Assembly (NCBI GenBank): GCA_018697195.1
Contig: CM031858.1
Coordinates: forward strand, 128,783,133-128,847,132
Length of the DNA: 64,000 bases
Reading direction: 5' to 3'
DNA from: Certhia americana
Taxonomy: Eukaryota; Chordata; Aves; Passeriformes; Certhiidae
Part shown: positions 13,302-24,431 of the stretch, piece after piece
Numbering within the stretch: position 1 is the first letter of the stretch
Layout of the letters: each line of letters begins with the position of its first letter
Program-made: the position numbers and the translations under genes
Notes under the pieces: generated by a model
Database searches by the model: none
Told to the model about the DNA's origin: nothing
Seen by the model: the letters and a program-made list of their open reading frames with translations, nothing else

Positions 13302-13643
13302 GTGCTGTGCAGCCCTTCAGAAGGACCTCGACAGGCAGGGGAGATGGGCAGAGAAAAGCCATCTGAAACTCAACAAAGGGGAATGCAGGGTCCTGCACCC
13401 TGGGAGGAAAAACCCCATGGACCAGTACAGGCTGGGGGTGACCTGCTGAAAAACAGCTCTGCGGAGAAGGACCTGGGAGTTCTGGTGGACAGCAAGCTGT
13501 CCATGAGCCAGAAGTGTGTCCTTGTGTCCAAGAAGGCCAGTGGTATCCTGGAGTGTCTGGAAGAGCATTGTCAGCAGGCTGAGGGAGATGATCCTGTTGC
13601 TCTACTCAGCCCTAATGAGGCCTCAGTGTATATAAATGTCTGA
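13302..13643 (+). pseudogene. CR1 ORF2 C-terminal fragment, frameshifted
   Basis: The CR1 C-terminal block AEKDLGVLVDSKLSMSQK followed by KKASGIL lies in this frame (about 13456-13551). The preceding block (DNTKVGG, LNKGECRVLHPGRKNP) lies in another frame and ends in a TGA near 13448. A frameshift therefore separates the two parts. After SPNEAS the frame stops, and the following CR1 sequence is missing or rearranged before similarity resumes in the tail (NRLPREGVESP, about 13787-13820). Confidence 0.8.
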
Positions 13644-13950
13644 AGGGAGGGTCTCAAAAGGATGGAGCCAAGCTTTTCTCGGTGGTGCAAAGTGATGGGA
13701 AAAGAGGCAATGGGCAGAAACTGATGCACAGGAATTTCCAGCTGAATATGAGAAAGAATTTATTATGTGGGTGACCATGCACTAGAACAGGCTGCCCAGA
13801 GAGGGTGTGGAGTCTCCCTTACTGGAAATATTCAAGAACCGTCTGGACGTAATCCTGTGCCATGCTTTAGGATGACCCTGCATGAACAGGGAGGTTGGAC
13901 CACAAGACCCAAAGTGCTCCCTTCCAAGCCTGATTGATTCTGTGATTCTT

Positions 13951-16087
13951 CTCATATCTTTGATTTTGCAAACTACAATGACCTTGTTTAGGAAATGACT
14001 TAACAGGGATATGACTGACATACATAAAATTACAAGTAATATGGTGATGAAGACTGAAGAATGTTTATTCAATACTTCCAAAAAAATTCTTATTCTTTTC
14101 AAAGAGCATCAAATAAAATTGCCAGGCAGCAGATTTAAAACAAGTAAATTAAATACTTCTCCCTACATGCTACAGAATTTGTCTGTGAAATTTGTTATCA
14201 TATTGGAAGGAAAATACCAGGCATACCCACACTCAATACGGTTTTCCCACTAAGCTTGCTGTTTAGTTCCACATACAAATCCAAAGTTAAGTATCTCCTT
14301 ATGCAAATCAAATGAAACTTGTTTTCTCAGCTAACTCTGGGCAAAATAGAAAAACAGGGAAGCAGGCTACTACTTTACCTTTCTTGTCTCCACTCTGGGT
14401 TAAGGGGAATCTCCTGAGTGAAGAAGAGACTTTCCCTTACTATAGAGCAACAAAATACTGCCCAAGCAGGAAAATTTTGAAATACAATGTGGGACAGACA
14501 AATTGAGTTCAGACTGGGACCTAAAACACAAACAGTTTTAAAGGTGATGGAAAGAAAGTGATTTCTCCAATGGATTCATAAAATATTTTCCTGAATTTGT
14601 TGTGACATGGAAACTTACATAAAATTGCTGGATTAAGGAAAACTCTGAAGGAAATTAATTGACATGCAAGGAACAAAGGACAGGGCAGAGACAGTTGGTT
14701 CCAAATCCATTTGTTTCAATTCAGTTTTACCCAGAACACCTAGATTTTTTACTATTTAGAAAATACGTATTCTTAAGAGATCTTCGCTTTTCAGATATAA
14801 ATTCCTTTTGGTCCTTCTGTAGAGTTTCTTAAAGAATACTATATTAGCAGCTATCTGAGTTTTGACTTTTGAGATTATGTCATATCCCTGACAAATATTT
14901 AGTTTCTATAGCCATTGAAGAGTCACATCTCTTACCTAACTTAGGAGACAAATGACCCTATGGAGGTAACTATTTCTCTAGTGACTACATGAGGAACATG
15001 ATGTTTAAACCAGACACATAACTTTCAGGTGTCTACATTAATAGAATAAAAGACTCATCTATCTTTTTCTTTTTTTGATTTGATGTTCCTGCTATTACAA
15101 TCACCCAACCTGTGCCCATGTGAGTGATCTGGTGGATGCAATACCACATGATAACTCACCAGTAAACCTTGCAAGAGCCATATCCCTACAGAAGCACCAT
15201 GGAAGCACAAAATGCCCTATTTACATTTAGATACATAACAAATCAGTCCAATATTTTCTTTCAGTCACTGTTCCAAAAGTGGCATTGGCTTTTCTGACAG
15301 GAGAGAGCTCTTCATCGTATCCAAGAACATCGTTTGTCAGTAAGCTAACAGGCTTAGAATGCGATCTGAAGTTGTGAAACAATTGCTTTGATGGTCTTCT
15401 TCAGCTTGGTTACAAGAACTCTAGCTTGACAATTCATTTTGAACATCTGGTCTTCTATTATTGAGCATCTATTTATAAAGCTGTCCTCAACAAAATTCTC
15501 ATAGAAGTGTCTGTCTTCAATCAGTTTGTGTGTGTCTTGTGGCAACAGAGTATTTTACAGACATTAGTTCCTAATTGTCCAGGGTTTTCTTATACAAATC
15601 AGCATTCCTTTCTGGAGCTACTTTATTTATATATGGTTTTTATTAACAGAGCTGTTTCTGTATACAACATAAATGAAAACAATTCTATTAGAGAAGCTGT
15701 GAGTCATTGCCATGGTTTTATTAAATATATTATTTCAAGATCTCAGACAAGGCATGGAAAGGCTTTAACAAACAACTAGCAATGGCTTCAAATACATACA
15801 AACCCCATTTTTTCTGCATTTGCATTAAGTTAATTTTAAAATTCTCTGGTTTTAACAAAGGTAGATAAGTAATTGTAAGCACATTTGAAGATGTCAAAGA
15901 GTATTTGAGAGGCAGAAAGAAAGAGAAAGCATGGTTCTCATTCAAGAAAAAGAGATGGGGCAGTTTGATTACTACTGTTATTACATGGGGACATCATATA
16001 TCAAGTGAAGGAGTGATTACATTGGGGAGTGATTACATTTCTGTGTCTATCATGATTTCTTCATCATAATATCGTCATAAAATGGTT
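13951..16087. other. No gene seen
   Basis: This is AT-rich unique-looking DNA. There is no recognisable transposon, RNA gene or exon. The frames present (up to about 90 codons) overlap on opposite strands. Confidence 0.6.
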
Positions 16088-16193
16088 TGGAAATGATCTT
16101 AAACAGTACCTGGTTCCAACCCCCTCCATGGGCAGGGTCATGTCCAGCTTTGCATCCACCAGCATCCCCAGGTCCTTCTTGGCAGCGCTGCTC

Positions 16194-16535
16194 TCAGTCT
16201 CTGCATCCCAAGCCTGTATTGATACTGGGGGCTGTCTTAACCCAGATGCACCTGGCCTTGTTCAGCCTCATGAGATTCCCACAGGACCACTTGAGCTTGT
16301 GCAGGTCCCTCTGGATGGCAATCCTGTCTCCCAGCTTGGTGTTATTTGCAAATTTGCTGAGGCTGCTCTCAATTCTGCTCTCTATTTCATTGATGAGAAT
16401 GTCAACACTATCAGTCCCAAAACAGAACTGTGTGGAACACCACTCATCACTGAGCTTCATCTGGACACTGAGTCCTTGACCACTGCCATCTGGATGTGAC
16501 TGTCCAACCAACTCTTCACCTGTCAAACAGTACAT
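16194..16535 (-). pseudogene. CR1 ORF2 RT fragment with mutated catalytic motif C
   Basis: This minus-strand frame of 113 codons contains LSKFANNTKL followed by AIQRDLHKLKW and NLMRLNKARCIWV, the palm and thumb region of CR1 RT. Motif C should read FADD; here both catalytic aspartates are asparagine (FANN). Upstream in the element the block PQGSVLGP is degraded. The fragment is not functional. Confidence 0.85.
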
Positions 16536-16588
16536 ACATCAAGCATCTCTCTCCAATTTAGAGAGAAGGATGTTGTGGAGGATCATGT

Positions 16589-17037
16589 TGATGTTTTCTG
16601 GAGGCTGACCTGGAACAGAGACTAGACAGAGCAAAAGGATAAAGTAGGTATTTACTAAAAAGCCTCAATGGGTACACCTGGGCTGCACAAGAGTCCAGCC
16701 AGACCACATCCAAGATGCACCCAAAATGGTCACAAAAATGGATGACTGATCACAAGGTCTCACACTTTTATAAGTTCTGGTCCATTAGCATATTGGAGTC
16801 AATTGTCCAACCATAGCTTCAGGTTATGAAGCTCCATCCTCCTTGTTTTTTCTTCTCACTTCACAGTTGTTTTCATTCTTGTGCCTGAAAGTTGTCCTTG
16901 GTATCAAACTAGAGAAGGAATTGTATTGTCTATCTACACTGTGAAGAGAACATAAAAGCACTTAATATGAAACCTAAGACTACCCACTAAAACAGCACAG
17001 AATCTAAAAAATATAAAAGCTAAAACTTAAGGCATCA
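16589..17037 (-). mobile_element. Solo LTR, 449 bp, ERV1-type (4-bp TSD), nested in CR1
   Basis: The element is bounded by TGATG at 16589 and AAGGCATCA at 17029-17037. It is flanked by ATGT on both sides (16585-16588 and 17038-17041), and removing it restores a continuous CR1. A 4-bp duplication is characteristic of gammaretrovirus-like (ERV1) integrases. The retroviral sense strand is minus: a TATA box (TTTATA on plus, 16767-16772) precedes the polyadenylation site position, where the signal has decayed to AGTAAA (plus TTTACT, 16651-16656). A second copy lies at 63168-63608; by eye the two are roughly 85-90% alike. No gag, pol or env adjoins it, so it is a solo LTR formed by LTR-LTR recombination. 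The left end (TGATGTTTT) has diverged from the better-preserved TGATGCCTT of the second copy. Confidence 0.88.
16767..16772 (-). promoter_or_regulatory. TATA box of the 16589 LTR
   Basis: The minus strand reads TATAAA here. The same motif is conserved at the equivalent place (63338-63343) in the second copy of the family. Confidence 0.5.
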
Positions 17038-17150
17038 ATGTCAAAAGCCCTACAGAAGTCCATATAGACAACCTCCATATTTCTTCCCTTGCCAGTGATG
17101 TAGTTAATCCATTAACAAATGTCACTAAGTTGATCAGGCAACATAATTCC

Positions 17151-17649
17151 TATATTCCATAATTAACAAAATTTCTACCTAAAATAATGTCAGCAGATTA
17201 AAACATAAAAAAAAGTAACCCTCTCTTTTGCCTTTCTCCCAGTCCCAGCATCAGTTACCAACAGATGACTATTATGCTCAAAAAATTTCAAAATGACTCA
17301 GTTAAACTTGTAGCCAGAACTTAGGGGAAAAAAATCTGCAAGATTTTCCTTGGCTTCCATGTTAGAAAAATCTCTTTCTACATTCTTTCCTACCTCACAC
17401 AACACACACACACACACACACACCACCCCTTTTTCTAGTTTGCATTCTCTAGATGGTGAAAGGATAAAATGTATTGCATAGATTCAGTGAAATACAGATA
17501 TCCAGCCTGGATGATGGATATAATGAATGATGGTGAGAGGTCAGAGTTTTGTCACATGTGGCAAAACAAGAAAATGCTCCTAAAGAGAGGCATCTTTCTG
17601 ACTCAACAGGATCAAAATTCAGTGATCTCTGGAAAAATAATAAGAGGAA
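17151..17649. other. No gene seen; contains a CA repeat
   Basis: This is a spacer between two CR1 copies in opposite orientations. Part of 17510-17649 may be very diverged CR1 sequence belonging to the tail that follows, but I cannot support it. Confidence 0.5.
17402..17423 (+). repeat. (AC)n microsatellite, about 11 units
   Basis: This is a perfect AC dinucleotide run. It is long enough to be length-variable between individuals. Confidence 0.95.
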
Positions 17650-17835
17650 TTGGCAAGGGTTGCCCAAAGAAGTTGTAGATACCACATCCCTGGAAGTGTT
17701 CAGGTTGAGATTGGATGGGGCTTTTAGCAATCTGATCTAGTTGAAGATGTCCTTGCTTATTGCAGGGGGATTGTACCAGATGACATTTAAAGGTCCTTTC
17801 CAACTCAAATTATTCTATGATCCTGTGATACTATG
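17650..17835 (+). mobile_element. CR1 LINE 3' tail, plus strand
   Basis: The plus strand reads 'ttgcccaaagaagttgtaga', then 'tccctggaagtgttcaggtt', 'gattggatggggctttta' and 'gcagggggattgtaccagat'. The end 'ttctatgatcctgtgatac' is a set of degenerate tail octamers. This is the standard 3' untranslated end of avian CR1. Only the last 190 bp or so is recognisable. Confidence 0.85.
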
Positions 17836-18619
17836 TGACATCAAATTACATACACATCTGTAATAACTTGGGTGCCTTGGTTTTGGATGATGCTTAGAAG
17901 AGCCTTACAATTGAGATTGCTAAGTATCCATAGAGATGCAGGATACTCTGCACTCAAGAAAATGTTTTGAGTAACCTTTTACACATGCTTTAACCATTTT
18001 GAGATAGGAATTGCTTTTAGAGTATGAATTACTTCCATTTTCATTAGCTTGTCATCTTTTGCATATATGTAGATATGTTTATATATACATAAAGAAACAA
18101 AAACCCCCTCAAAATGCTGCTTCTGTAGGAGCAAAATGCTGCTATTGGTATAATGGAGCTTTAAGATATTGTATTGACTAGAAAGCATTTTTAGCAGAGT
18201 GTAGTATTTCTACATTAAATTCATTGTCTGCAAGTGGGCCTCTATAATTATGCTCCATATTGGTCTGTCCATCATTAGTCTCATAAGGAATAAGAAAGAT
18301 AAAATGAGGGGAATATTTCAGTATTACACTTCCAGGTGTGTAACAGCTGGTCAAAGCTGAGGGACATCAGCACTAAAGGCTATAAATTCTACTGGAGCTT
18401 GGGCAATTTTCCATCATTCTGGCTTTCTCACATTAATAATCACTGCAATTGAAACTGCAGGAGCTCAGATGTGCACTGTCACTCTCCCTGCGATCATCCC
18501 TACACACTGACCTGTCCTGGAGTCTCACTGGGGCCTTGAGTGGTAGTGACAGGCAGAAAGCTGTGATTTATACAGTGCTGTGCTAATTAAGGCAGTGCTG
18601 CCACAGTTTGGGCCATGTC
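17836..18619. other. No gene seen
   Basis: This is unique-looking AT-rich DNA up to the edge of the large LTR at 18620. There is no exon or repeat I can name. Confidence 0.55.
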
Positions 18620-18805
18620 TGTGTAGAAGGTTGACACTGGCTGGATTCCAGACACCCACCAAAGCCTCTCTATCACTCTCCTCAGCAGCTGGACTGGGAA
18701 GAAAAAATATAGCAAGGGGTTCATGAGCTGAGATAAGGACAGGAAGAGATCTCTTACCAAATACCAGCACAGGCAAAACAGGCTGATATAGAGCTATTAA
18801 TTGAA

Positions 18806-18811
18806 TTTATT
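18806..18811 (-). promoter_or_regulatory. Polyadenylation signal of the large LTR
   Basis: The minus strand reads AATAAA within 'gttagtaataaattcaatta', a conserved stretch of this LTR family as I recall it. Confidence 0.5.
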
Positions 18812-19234
18812 ACTAACAAAATCAGAGCAGGATAATGAGAAGTAAAAAAAGACCTTAAAAACATCTTACCCCTACCCCCCTCCTTTCCAGCTCTGCTTCC
18901 TCCCCCTCCAGTAGTGCAGTGAGACAGGGAATGGGGATTATGATCAGTTCATCACATGTTGTTTCTGCCGATGCTCAGGTAAAGGAGCCCTTTCCCTTCT
19001 CCACCATGGGGTCCCTCCCATGAGAGATCTCCAAGAACTTCCCCAACATGAGTACAGGCAATAGATCTCCACAGATGGCTGCATTGTGGGTCACTCTTCC
19101 ATAGGGTGCAGTCCTTCAGGCACAGCCTGCTCCAATGTGCATCCCCTGTGGGGTCACAAATCCTATCAGGAAATCTGCTCCAGTGTGGGTTCCACTCTCT
19201 ATGGGTGGGCAGGTCCCTGCCAGGAGTCTGCTCC

Positions 19235-19567
19235 TGTAGATTTCCCTGTCCCTTTTACCCCCCCACAAGCTGCCAGCCCAGATTTAGGGGGAGTATTGGA
19301 AGAGGGAACTACAGAATAGGGTAGAGAGAGTTACAAAAGAGGCCCTCTTACCCCAGGATGTATTCCAAGGCCTTTATTCCTTGAAGGGGATCCGGAGCGA
19401 GAGAGCGGTCACATGGGGGAGAGGGGTTTTTATCACCTTTGGGGTCGGGGTCAGGTTACCTGTCAGATCCCATAGGTCAAGAGACCAGGGGGCAGGTAAC
19501 CCAGGCCGGTTACAGTTTCTGGGGGAGGGGTTTTTGGGGGAAAGACATTCTTAAAGGGAATACAACA
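19235..19567 (-). mobile_element. Solo LTR, 333 bp, ERVK-type (6-bp TSD), nested in the large LTR
   Basis: On the minus strand it opens TGTTGTATTCCC and closes GGGAAATCTACA, an imperfect inverted repeat with TG and CA ends. It is flanked by TGCTCC on both sides (19229-19234 and 19568-19573); excising it restores the repeat unit of the host LTR. A 6-bp duplication is typical of ERVK (betaretrovirus-like) and alpharetroviral integrases. A TATA-like GATAAAAA (plus 19427-19433) precedes a clean AATAAA (plus TTTATT, 19373-19378), both in the minus sense. It contains several CpGs, unlike the surrounding DNA, so it may be comparatively young. No coding sequence is attached. Confidence 0.87.
19373..19378 (-). 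promoter_or_regulatory. Polyadenylation signal of the nested ERVK-type LTR
   Basis: This is a canonical AATAAA on the minus strand, about 50 bp downstream of the LTR's TATA-like box and about 138 bp from its 3' end. Confidence 0.6.
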
Positions 19568-19985
19568 TGCTCCAGCACAGGCTTCTCACAGGGTCACAGG
19601 CTCCTCTCAGGCATCCACCTGCTCTGTTGTGGGTCTTCTCCTTTGGTAGCAAGTGGATTTGTGCATCCCCATAGTTCCCCATGGGCTGCAGGGGCTGAGC
19701 TTCACCATGTTCTTCACCATGGTCTGCAGGGGAATCCCAGCTTCAATGCCTGGAGCATCTCCTCCCCCTCCTTCTTCACTGACCTCGGTGTCTGCAGAGT
19801 TGCTCCTCTCATATGTTCTCACCCCACTCTTCTCTGGCCTTAATTATAACTGTGTAATAACTTTCTTCCCTACTTTTTAAATATGCAACACAGAGGCAAA
19901 AATTATCACAGAGGCATTACTACTATTTCTGACTGGCCCAGCCTTGGCCAGTGGCACATCAGTCCTGGAGCCAGCTGGCTTTAGA

Positions 19986-20037
19986 CTTCTATGTCTGCTG
20001 GACATAGAAGAGGCTTCTGGAAGCTTCTCCCAGAAGC
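19986..20037. other. Two adjacent perfect hairpins in LTR U3
   Basis: The first stem is a perfect 10-bp inverted repeat (CTTCTATGTC at 19986-19995, GACATAGAAG at 20001-20010) with a 5-nt loop. The second is a perfect 8-bp stem (GCTTCTGG at 20013-20020, CCAGAAGC at 20030-20037) with a 9-nt loop. They are two bases apart and lie about 65-115 bp inside the U3 start of the large LTR. What they do is unknown. Confidence 0.85.
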
Positions 20038-21172
20038 TGGCCCTTGTGGCTTCCCACTACCAAAACTAGGGGGCTAACCCCTGAACATGCAAACCCAATA
20101 CACTCCGTGTTTCCAGTAGAAATCTTTATGTCTAACAGTTTAAAAATGTGGCCGTTAAATGCTACTCCAGGCTGCAGATTGTCATACAAGTCATCAGTGC
20201 CAGGGAAATGAAACACAAAATGCGTGTTTGGTACTTTTGAAGTAACTTGGGTCCATACTCGTGCACACACACACACACAAGCATCTGCCCATCAGAAGGA
20301 GTTTGAAACAGAAAATGTGTAATTAAGTTATACACATTGTTCAACCACAAGTCTCATGAAGGCAGTCCTCTCCTCCTGACTGATCCTCTCTTCAAGGATG
20401 ACAACAAAACTCCTCTCTGCTTTGTAACTTTCACACCACTATCAGGAGAAATATCACCAGCTTTACTCTGCAAGAGCTGAAGTGGGGGTCTCTTCCATTT
20501 TCGATGCCCACTCAGCCTTCTTTAGGCTCACTTTGAGACCTCTGGTAGAGACATGTCATGGGGTCAGGAGCAGGCTGAGATGTTCTTGCACTCAGCTGAC
20601 CTGGTCTCAACAGCACTGGTCTCAACTAGCTCTTCCTGGCCCACACCCTATGTTTCTCCCAATCCTGGCCTAGAGCCATGCTCAATCCTATCCCCCAGTC
20701 CTTCTCCTTGGTCACATCTGAAACTGTGCAGGGCCTGGGGCTGCTGAAGGATCATCTGTCACATAGTGGTTGGTTGGGGCTAAGGGCAAAGTACCTAATC
20801 TTTCTGCTCAATGCAGGGATGAAAGCATTCCTTCATCTCAGGACTGCTGAAATCCCAGTGATGAGTGCCACAGATGTGCCTGTAAATAACTGCATAAATC
20901 TAAGAGCATGCCCATGAATGAAAAAATTCATTGAGTATTTCAAGAAAGCAAACTGAAAAAATGAGGAAGGAGTGAGCAAATTCATGCTTTTGTATCACAT
21001 TAGTTTTTGGTAACAGTTGCTGTGTTCCTAGTGTACCACCTCAGAAACCCACCTGAAAGTCACAACATAGAATAATAAATGAAGTGTATACAACTCTTGA
21101 GAATAGTAACCTCCAGACTTTAAGAAGCTTGTATACTAATTACTTCTAGAAAACTTGCTTCCTTCCATAAGC

Positions 21173-21218
21173 TTCCCTCCCTCCCTCCCTCCCTCCCTCC
21201 CTCCCTTCCTCCCTCCCC
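21173..21218 (+). repeat. (TCCC)n microsatellite
   Basis: This is about eleven tandem TCCC units with one TTCC interruption near the right end. It is an uninterrupted polypyrimidine tract of more than 45 nt. Confidence 0.95.
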
Positions 21219-24200
21219 AATTGTAGGGAAATACCCACTTGATGTAGGTGTAAAGAAAGGAGTGCAGGAGCCAATAGATCACAAAATGTGAGGTATGAAG
21301 AAGTGCACATTTCAATCAAACTGTCAGCATGAGCATTCTTATTTATGGTATGTTATAAAAGGTTTATTGCGTGTTTTACAACTCTAGCTGCCCAAAGTTT
21401 GATTTAATCAGAAAACATGCCAGCAATGTGCATTGATGCCAGGCCTGGCTTTTCATGTCCTGGAAGTTGTAACAACTTAGCCCAGACTTTTCCCAAGCTA
21501 TTTGTTAGTGGTCATGAATCCATCAGGAATTTGGGAGAAAGTCTGCACTGCGATTTGTAAATCACTCAGGAGCTGAGGACAAAATCTTCACCCTGAATAT
21601 CTACTAGTGAATAGAAACACCACCCATTTTATTATTAACTGGATATGTCCCTTTTTTTTAGTACCCAATACTAAAAACCATAATCTAAACTGCTGGGTAG
21701 TTTCTAAGTCATCAGTGGTGTGTTTTGCCATTAGACGTGAAGTCTCACCTGAATCAGTGTGGGACTTCATTTGGCCTTACTGGCTACAGGGAACATTTTC
21801 TCCTTCACAGGGAAAGACCACAAATTGCTGGAGGGTTTTTCTTTCTCTCTGCCTTACTTTGCCTCAAGCTGTGGGTAGATATATTTCTAAAGAATGGAAG
21901 AAGAAGACAGATCTCTCCTTCTCCCAAAGTAGGGCTGAAGATGGAACTTGCTTTCCTGTGCCTTTTTCACCTTTTGCAATTGTCCTGGCATGGAAGGAGG
22001 TCACTGGATGTTTGCTGCTGTGTCCCTCCCTGGCACAGTGGGATTTGCCAAGTGTTGCCTTTGATTCACTGTGGCTCTCTTGCACCAAAATGAGACACTT
22101 GTCTCCTCATTTGGGCCTGAGTGGGTGTGCAGATGGGAGACTTCACTGGCTCACTGATCTGGATATAGATGAGCAAAGGATGTTTTTTATATTGGGAAAC
22201 TAAAGATTTTTTTTTTTTTAAATGAGCTCCTTGTGGCTTGGACAGTGGGCTGAAAGGAAACAGAAATAAGAAAAGTATCATTGCATCAACATATTTAGAG
22301 ATCTCTCACCTGTTTTGTTTCCCCAAAGGAGACAGATGACATGGCTGCAAGTTGTAGGCAGTCAACTTTCTTTATTCACTATGCTGAGTAAGGCCATACA
22401 GCTTCTTGTCAAGTTCCTTCAAATACACAGTTGTGGGAAGGAGCAGGAAGTCTAGAGAGGCAGCTAATACTCTCAGTTATTTAAATTTAACTAACTTTCT
22501 TCTACTACTTAAAATTCCATGTAAGCCTTCAATATGGATGTGTGCCCTGATCAGCCTTCTGATTTTGGTCATGTGAACACATACACAGCAACTCGGTCCT
22601 GCCCTGCAGATGTCAAAGCTTCCTGCAGGTCTCAGAGGAGGGCACAGGAGAGATGATGCATCAGAGATGGAGCCCTCCTGTACTTTATCTGCATTACCCT
22701 CAATCCAAGACTCACGCTGAGCCAGGGCAATGTGGGGACACAGCAGCAACACAAACACACAATCAAACAGCAGTCAGCGCAGAGGGCCTAGCCAGAAACT
22801 GGTTGTTCCAAGCTCCTGGAAAACTTACCAGGAGATTAACTGCTGCAGAAGCATCAGCTCACAAAAGTGCCTTTTATATCTTAATTATTTTATAGTATAC
22901 AAAGCAATATCTTGTGCTATTAAACAATTTGTTTACCAAGCATCAAAAGTTGCTGGCTGCAGAAAAGCAGAGCTAGCATATTGTGTATGGATTTTAAGCC
23001 AAGATGCCTTATGGTACTGAACTGCTAAATTATATGAGCTTTCTGCATTCAGTGGTGTTACGTGAGGATAAAAGACCTCAGACTTTGGTCCTGTACCTTC
23101 TAGTGGATGGATTTTTGTTCAATGTCAAAGACAAAAAAAATTAAAGTAATAAAAAAGTGTAATGCAACTCATTTATTTCTGCGTCCTTTCCTTTGTTTTT
23201 CAAATTCATTGGGGAAAAAAAAGAGCAATGAAAAGAGTGAGACGAATCTTGAAAATAGAATAAGAATATGTTTAACTTCACCTGCTCAATAGATGAAGGT
23301 TTTATCACTTTGAAAATCTTTCGGACTGCTAGGAGGGAAATGGTGAGAAAATATAAAGCCTTTTTGAAATAAACAAGAATGTAAATCATTCTGAGTTCAG
23401 ACAGTGCTCAGCTCCAGAATGCATCAGTTACAAAAAAGATTAATAAACCAATATTTCTTTCTTGTGCTCTTCTTTGGAAAAAACAGTTGGCTTTGATTAA
23501 GTAAATGAAGATCAAAGAATAGAGACAGAAATGTCTGGAATACCTGATCCAGGCTAGGTGTAACTGTTAAAAGAGAAAGTTGAATCCTCCATGTCTTTAG
23601 TTGTGGGATGGATAATTTTATTAAGCATATAGCATTATTTATAGTGATTCCATATGGTAGGGGTCCAAAGCATGTTTTAATTATGTTCCCCCTATTGTAA
23701 CTGACTTGATAACTGGTCTAGAAAGACCATCTGTGTGTAACATAAACACAAGTGTATAAGGTGGTGGATGCTGTAAATTAATCTGAAGGCAGGGTACCGG
23801 AGGACACACTCAGTTATCTGTAAAGCCAGATAATGTCCTTTGTCTTGCCAGTGTGTTTTAAACCTTGAAAGTGAAAAATGGGGTGGAGCTACAGGACAAG
23901 AAATGTAGCTTGCCATTTATGTTGTGGTCAATGAGGTTTGAAACACAAGCAGAGGCACAGTAGGTGAGAAGTATGACAGAAAGATTGACTTTAACAAGCC
24001 AGAAAAAATTTATGACAGAAACTATCAACCTTGGAAAAGCCAGGCTATTCCCATGTTTGGGAATTTTATTTTTATTTAATACAGATATTCCTTTTTAGAT
24101 GCAGTCTTATACAGTGATGAAAGACTGCCTGTCCATCCTTACATCAACATTTTAGATGATTTTTCATGAACAGCTGATGACATTTTTTTGTCTCAGTAAC

Positions 24201-24411
24201 CCCATTCACTTGCAAGTACTGTTGCTGGTGACTTCTCTTGTTCCTCTGATTTTGGATAATGAGCCTTCATAGGAGACATGCTGTTCCCTGGATGAGACAA
24301 AATGTTCTCACCATGTAATAGATATTTCCATTGTAAGCTTGGCTGACATGATCAGGGGTGAATAAGCTGCTGCAGAATATTATACCATCTACTTGTGACT
24401 CCCCTGCCACA

Positions 24412-24431
24412 TTTTTTTTTTTTTTTTTTTT
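24412..24431 (+). repeat. T homopolymer, 20 nt
   Basis: This is an uninterrupted T run followed by 'taataatg'. No retroelement body is recognisable next to it. Confidence 0.9.

Larger units (their letters stand above)
12690..13950 (+). mobile_element. CR1 LINE, 5'-truncated, with decayed ORF2 (RT) and 3' tail
   Basis: This is the 3' part of a CR1 non-LTR retrotransposon. It spans the RT domain, the C-terminal part of ORF2 and the 3' untranslated region, ending in 'gattctgtgattctt', the CR1 tail octamers. CR1 moves by target-primed reverse transcription of its own RNA; 5' truncation is normal and explains the missing ORF1 and endonuclease. Visible blocks are PEDWKEANV, SIPGKVMEH, QHGFTKGKSCL, YLELSKAF, then GSVLGPVLFN after a stop, FPDNTKVGG, AEKDLGVLVDSKLSMSQ and, near the end, NRLPREGVESP. 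The reading frame breaks several times. The copy sits just downstream of an older CR1 tail in the opposite orientation. Confidence 0.92.
16088..17150 (-). mobile_element. CR1 LINE, minus strand, interrupted by a solo LTR
   Basis: Read on the minus strand this is CR1 ORF2 with a short piece of 3' tail. The plus strand opens with 'ctggttccaaccccctcc', the CR1 tail, and jumps straight to 'catgtccagctttgcatcca', an internal ORF2 segment, so the 3' region carries a deletion. The remainder runs backwards through the RT domain to 'cagaagtccatatagacaac' and 'gatcaggcaacat', where similarity fades. A 449-bp LTR (16589-17037) is inserted between the RT C-motif region and the upstream motif A region. 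The 4-bp ATGT flanking it is present once in the CR1 family sequence. Confidence 0.88.
18620..20102 (-). mobile_element. Large ERVL-like LTR, minus strand, split by an ERVK-type LTR
   Basis: I recognise this as a widespread avian LTR read backwards, from memory. On the minus strand it starts TGTATTGGGTTTGCATG at 20102. It then has a hairpin-rich U3, a TATTTAA-type box (19877-19885), a long middle part made of degenerate repeats of a 'cctgctccagyrtgg' unit, and an AATAAA (plus TTTATT, 18806-18811). It ends near 18620 in a segment equivalent to 'ccagccagtgtcaacc'. Without the nested 333-bp element and the extra TSD copy it is about 1.14 kb. I could not find a matching target duplication (left ATGTC, right CTCCG), so the ends are approximate or have decayed. 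No internal ERV sequence or primer-binding site is visible on either side. Confidence 0.75.

Noticed and set aside
19607..19822. 71-codon minus-strand frame within the large LTR
   Set aside because: The sequence is repeat-unit LTR DNA common in bird genomes. Such frames are often predicted as proteins but belong to the LTR.
18620..20102. Possibility of a complete provirus near the large LTR
   Set aside because: No primer-binding site, polypurine tract, or gag, pol or env similarity lies on either side. The only other ERV sequence is a nested solo LTR of a different class.
21607..22203. Longest open frame in the window (198 codons, plus strand)
   Set aside because: No domain, signal peptide or recognisable family. 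It overlaps other open frames on both strands, has no plausible promoter or splice context, and ends next to a T run. Length alone is within chance for 64 kb.
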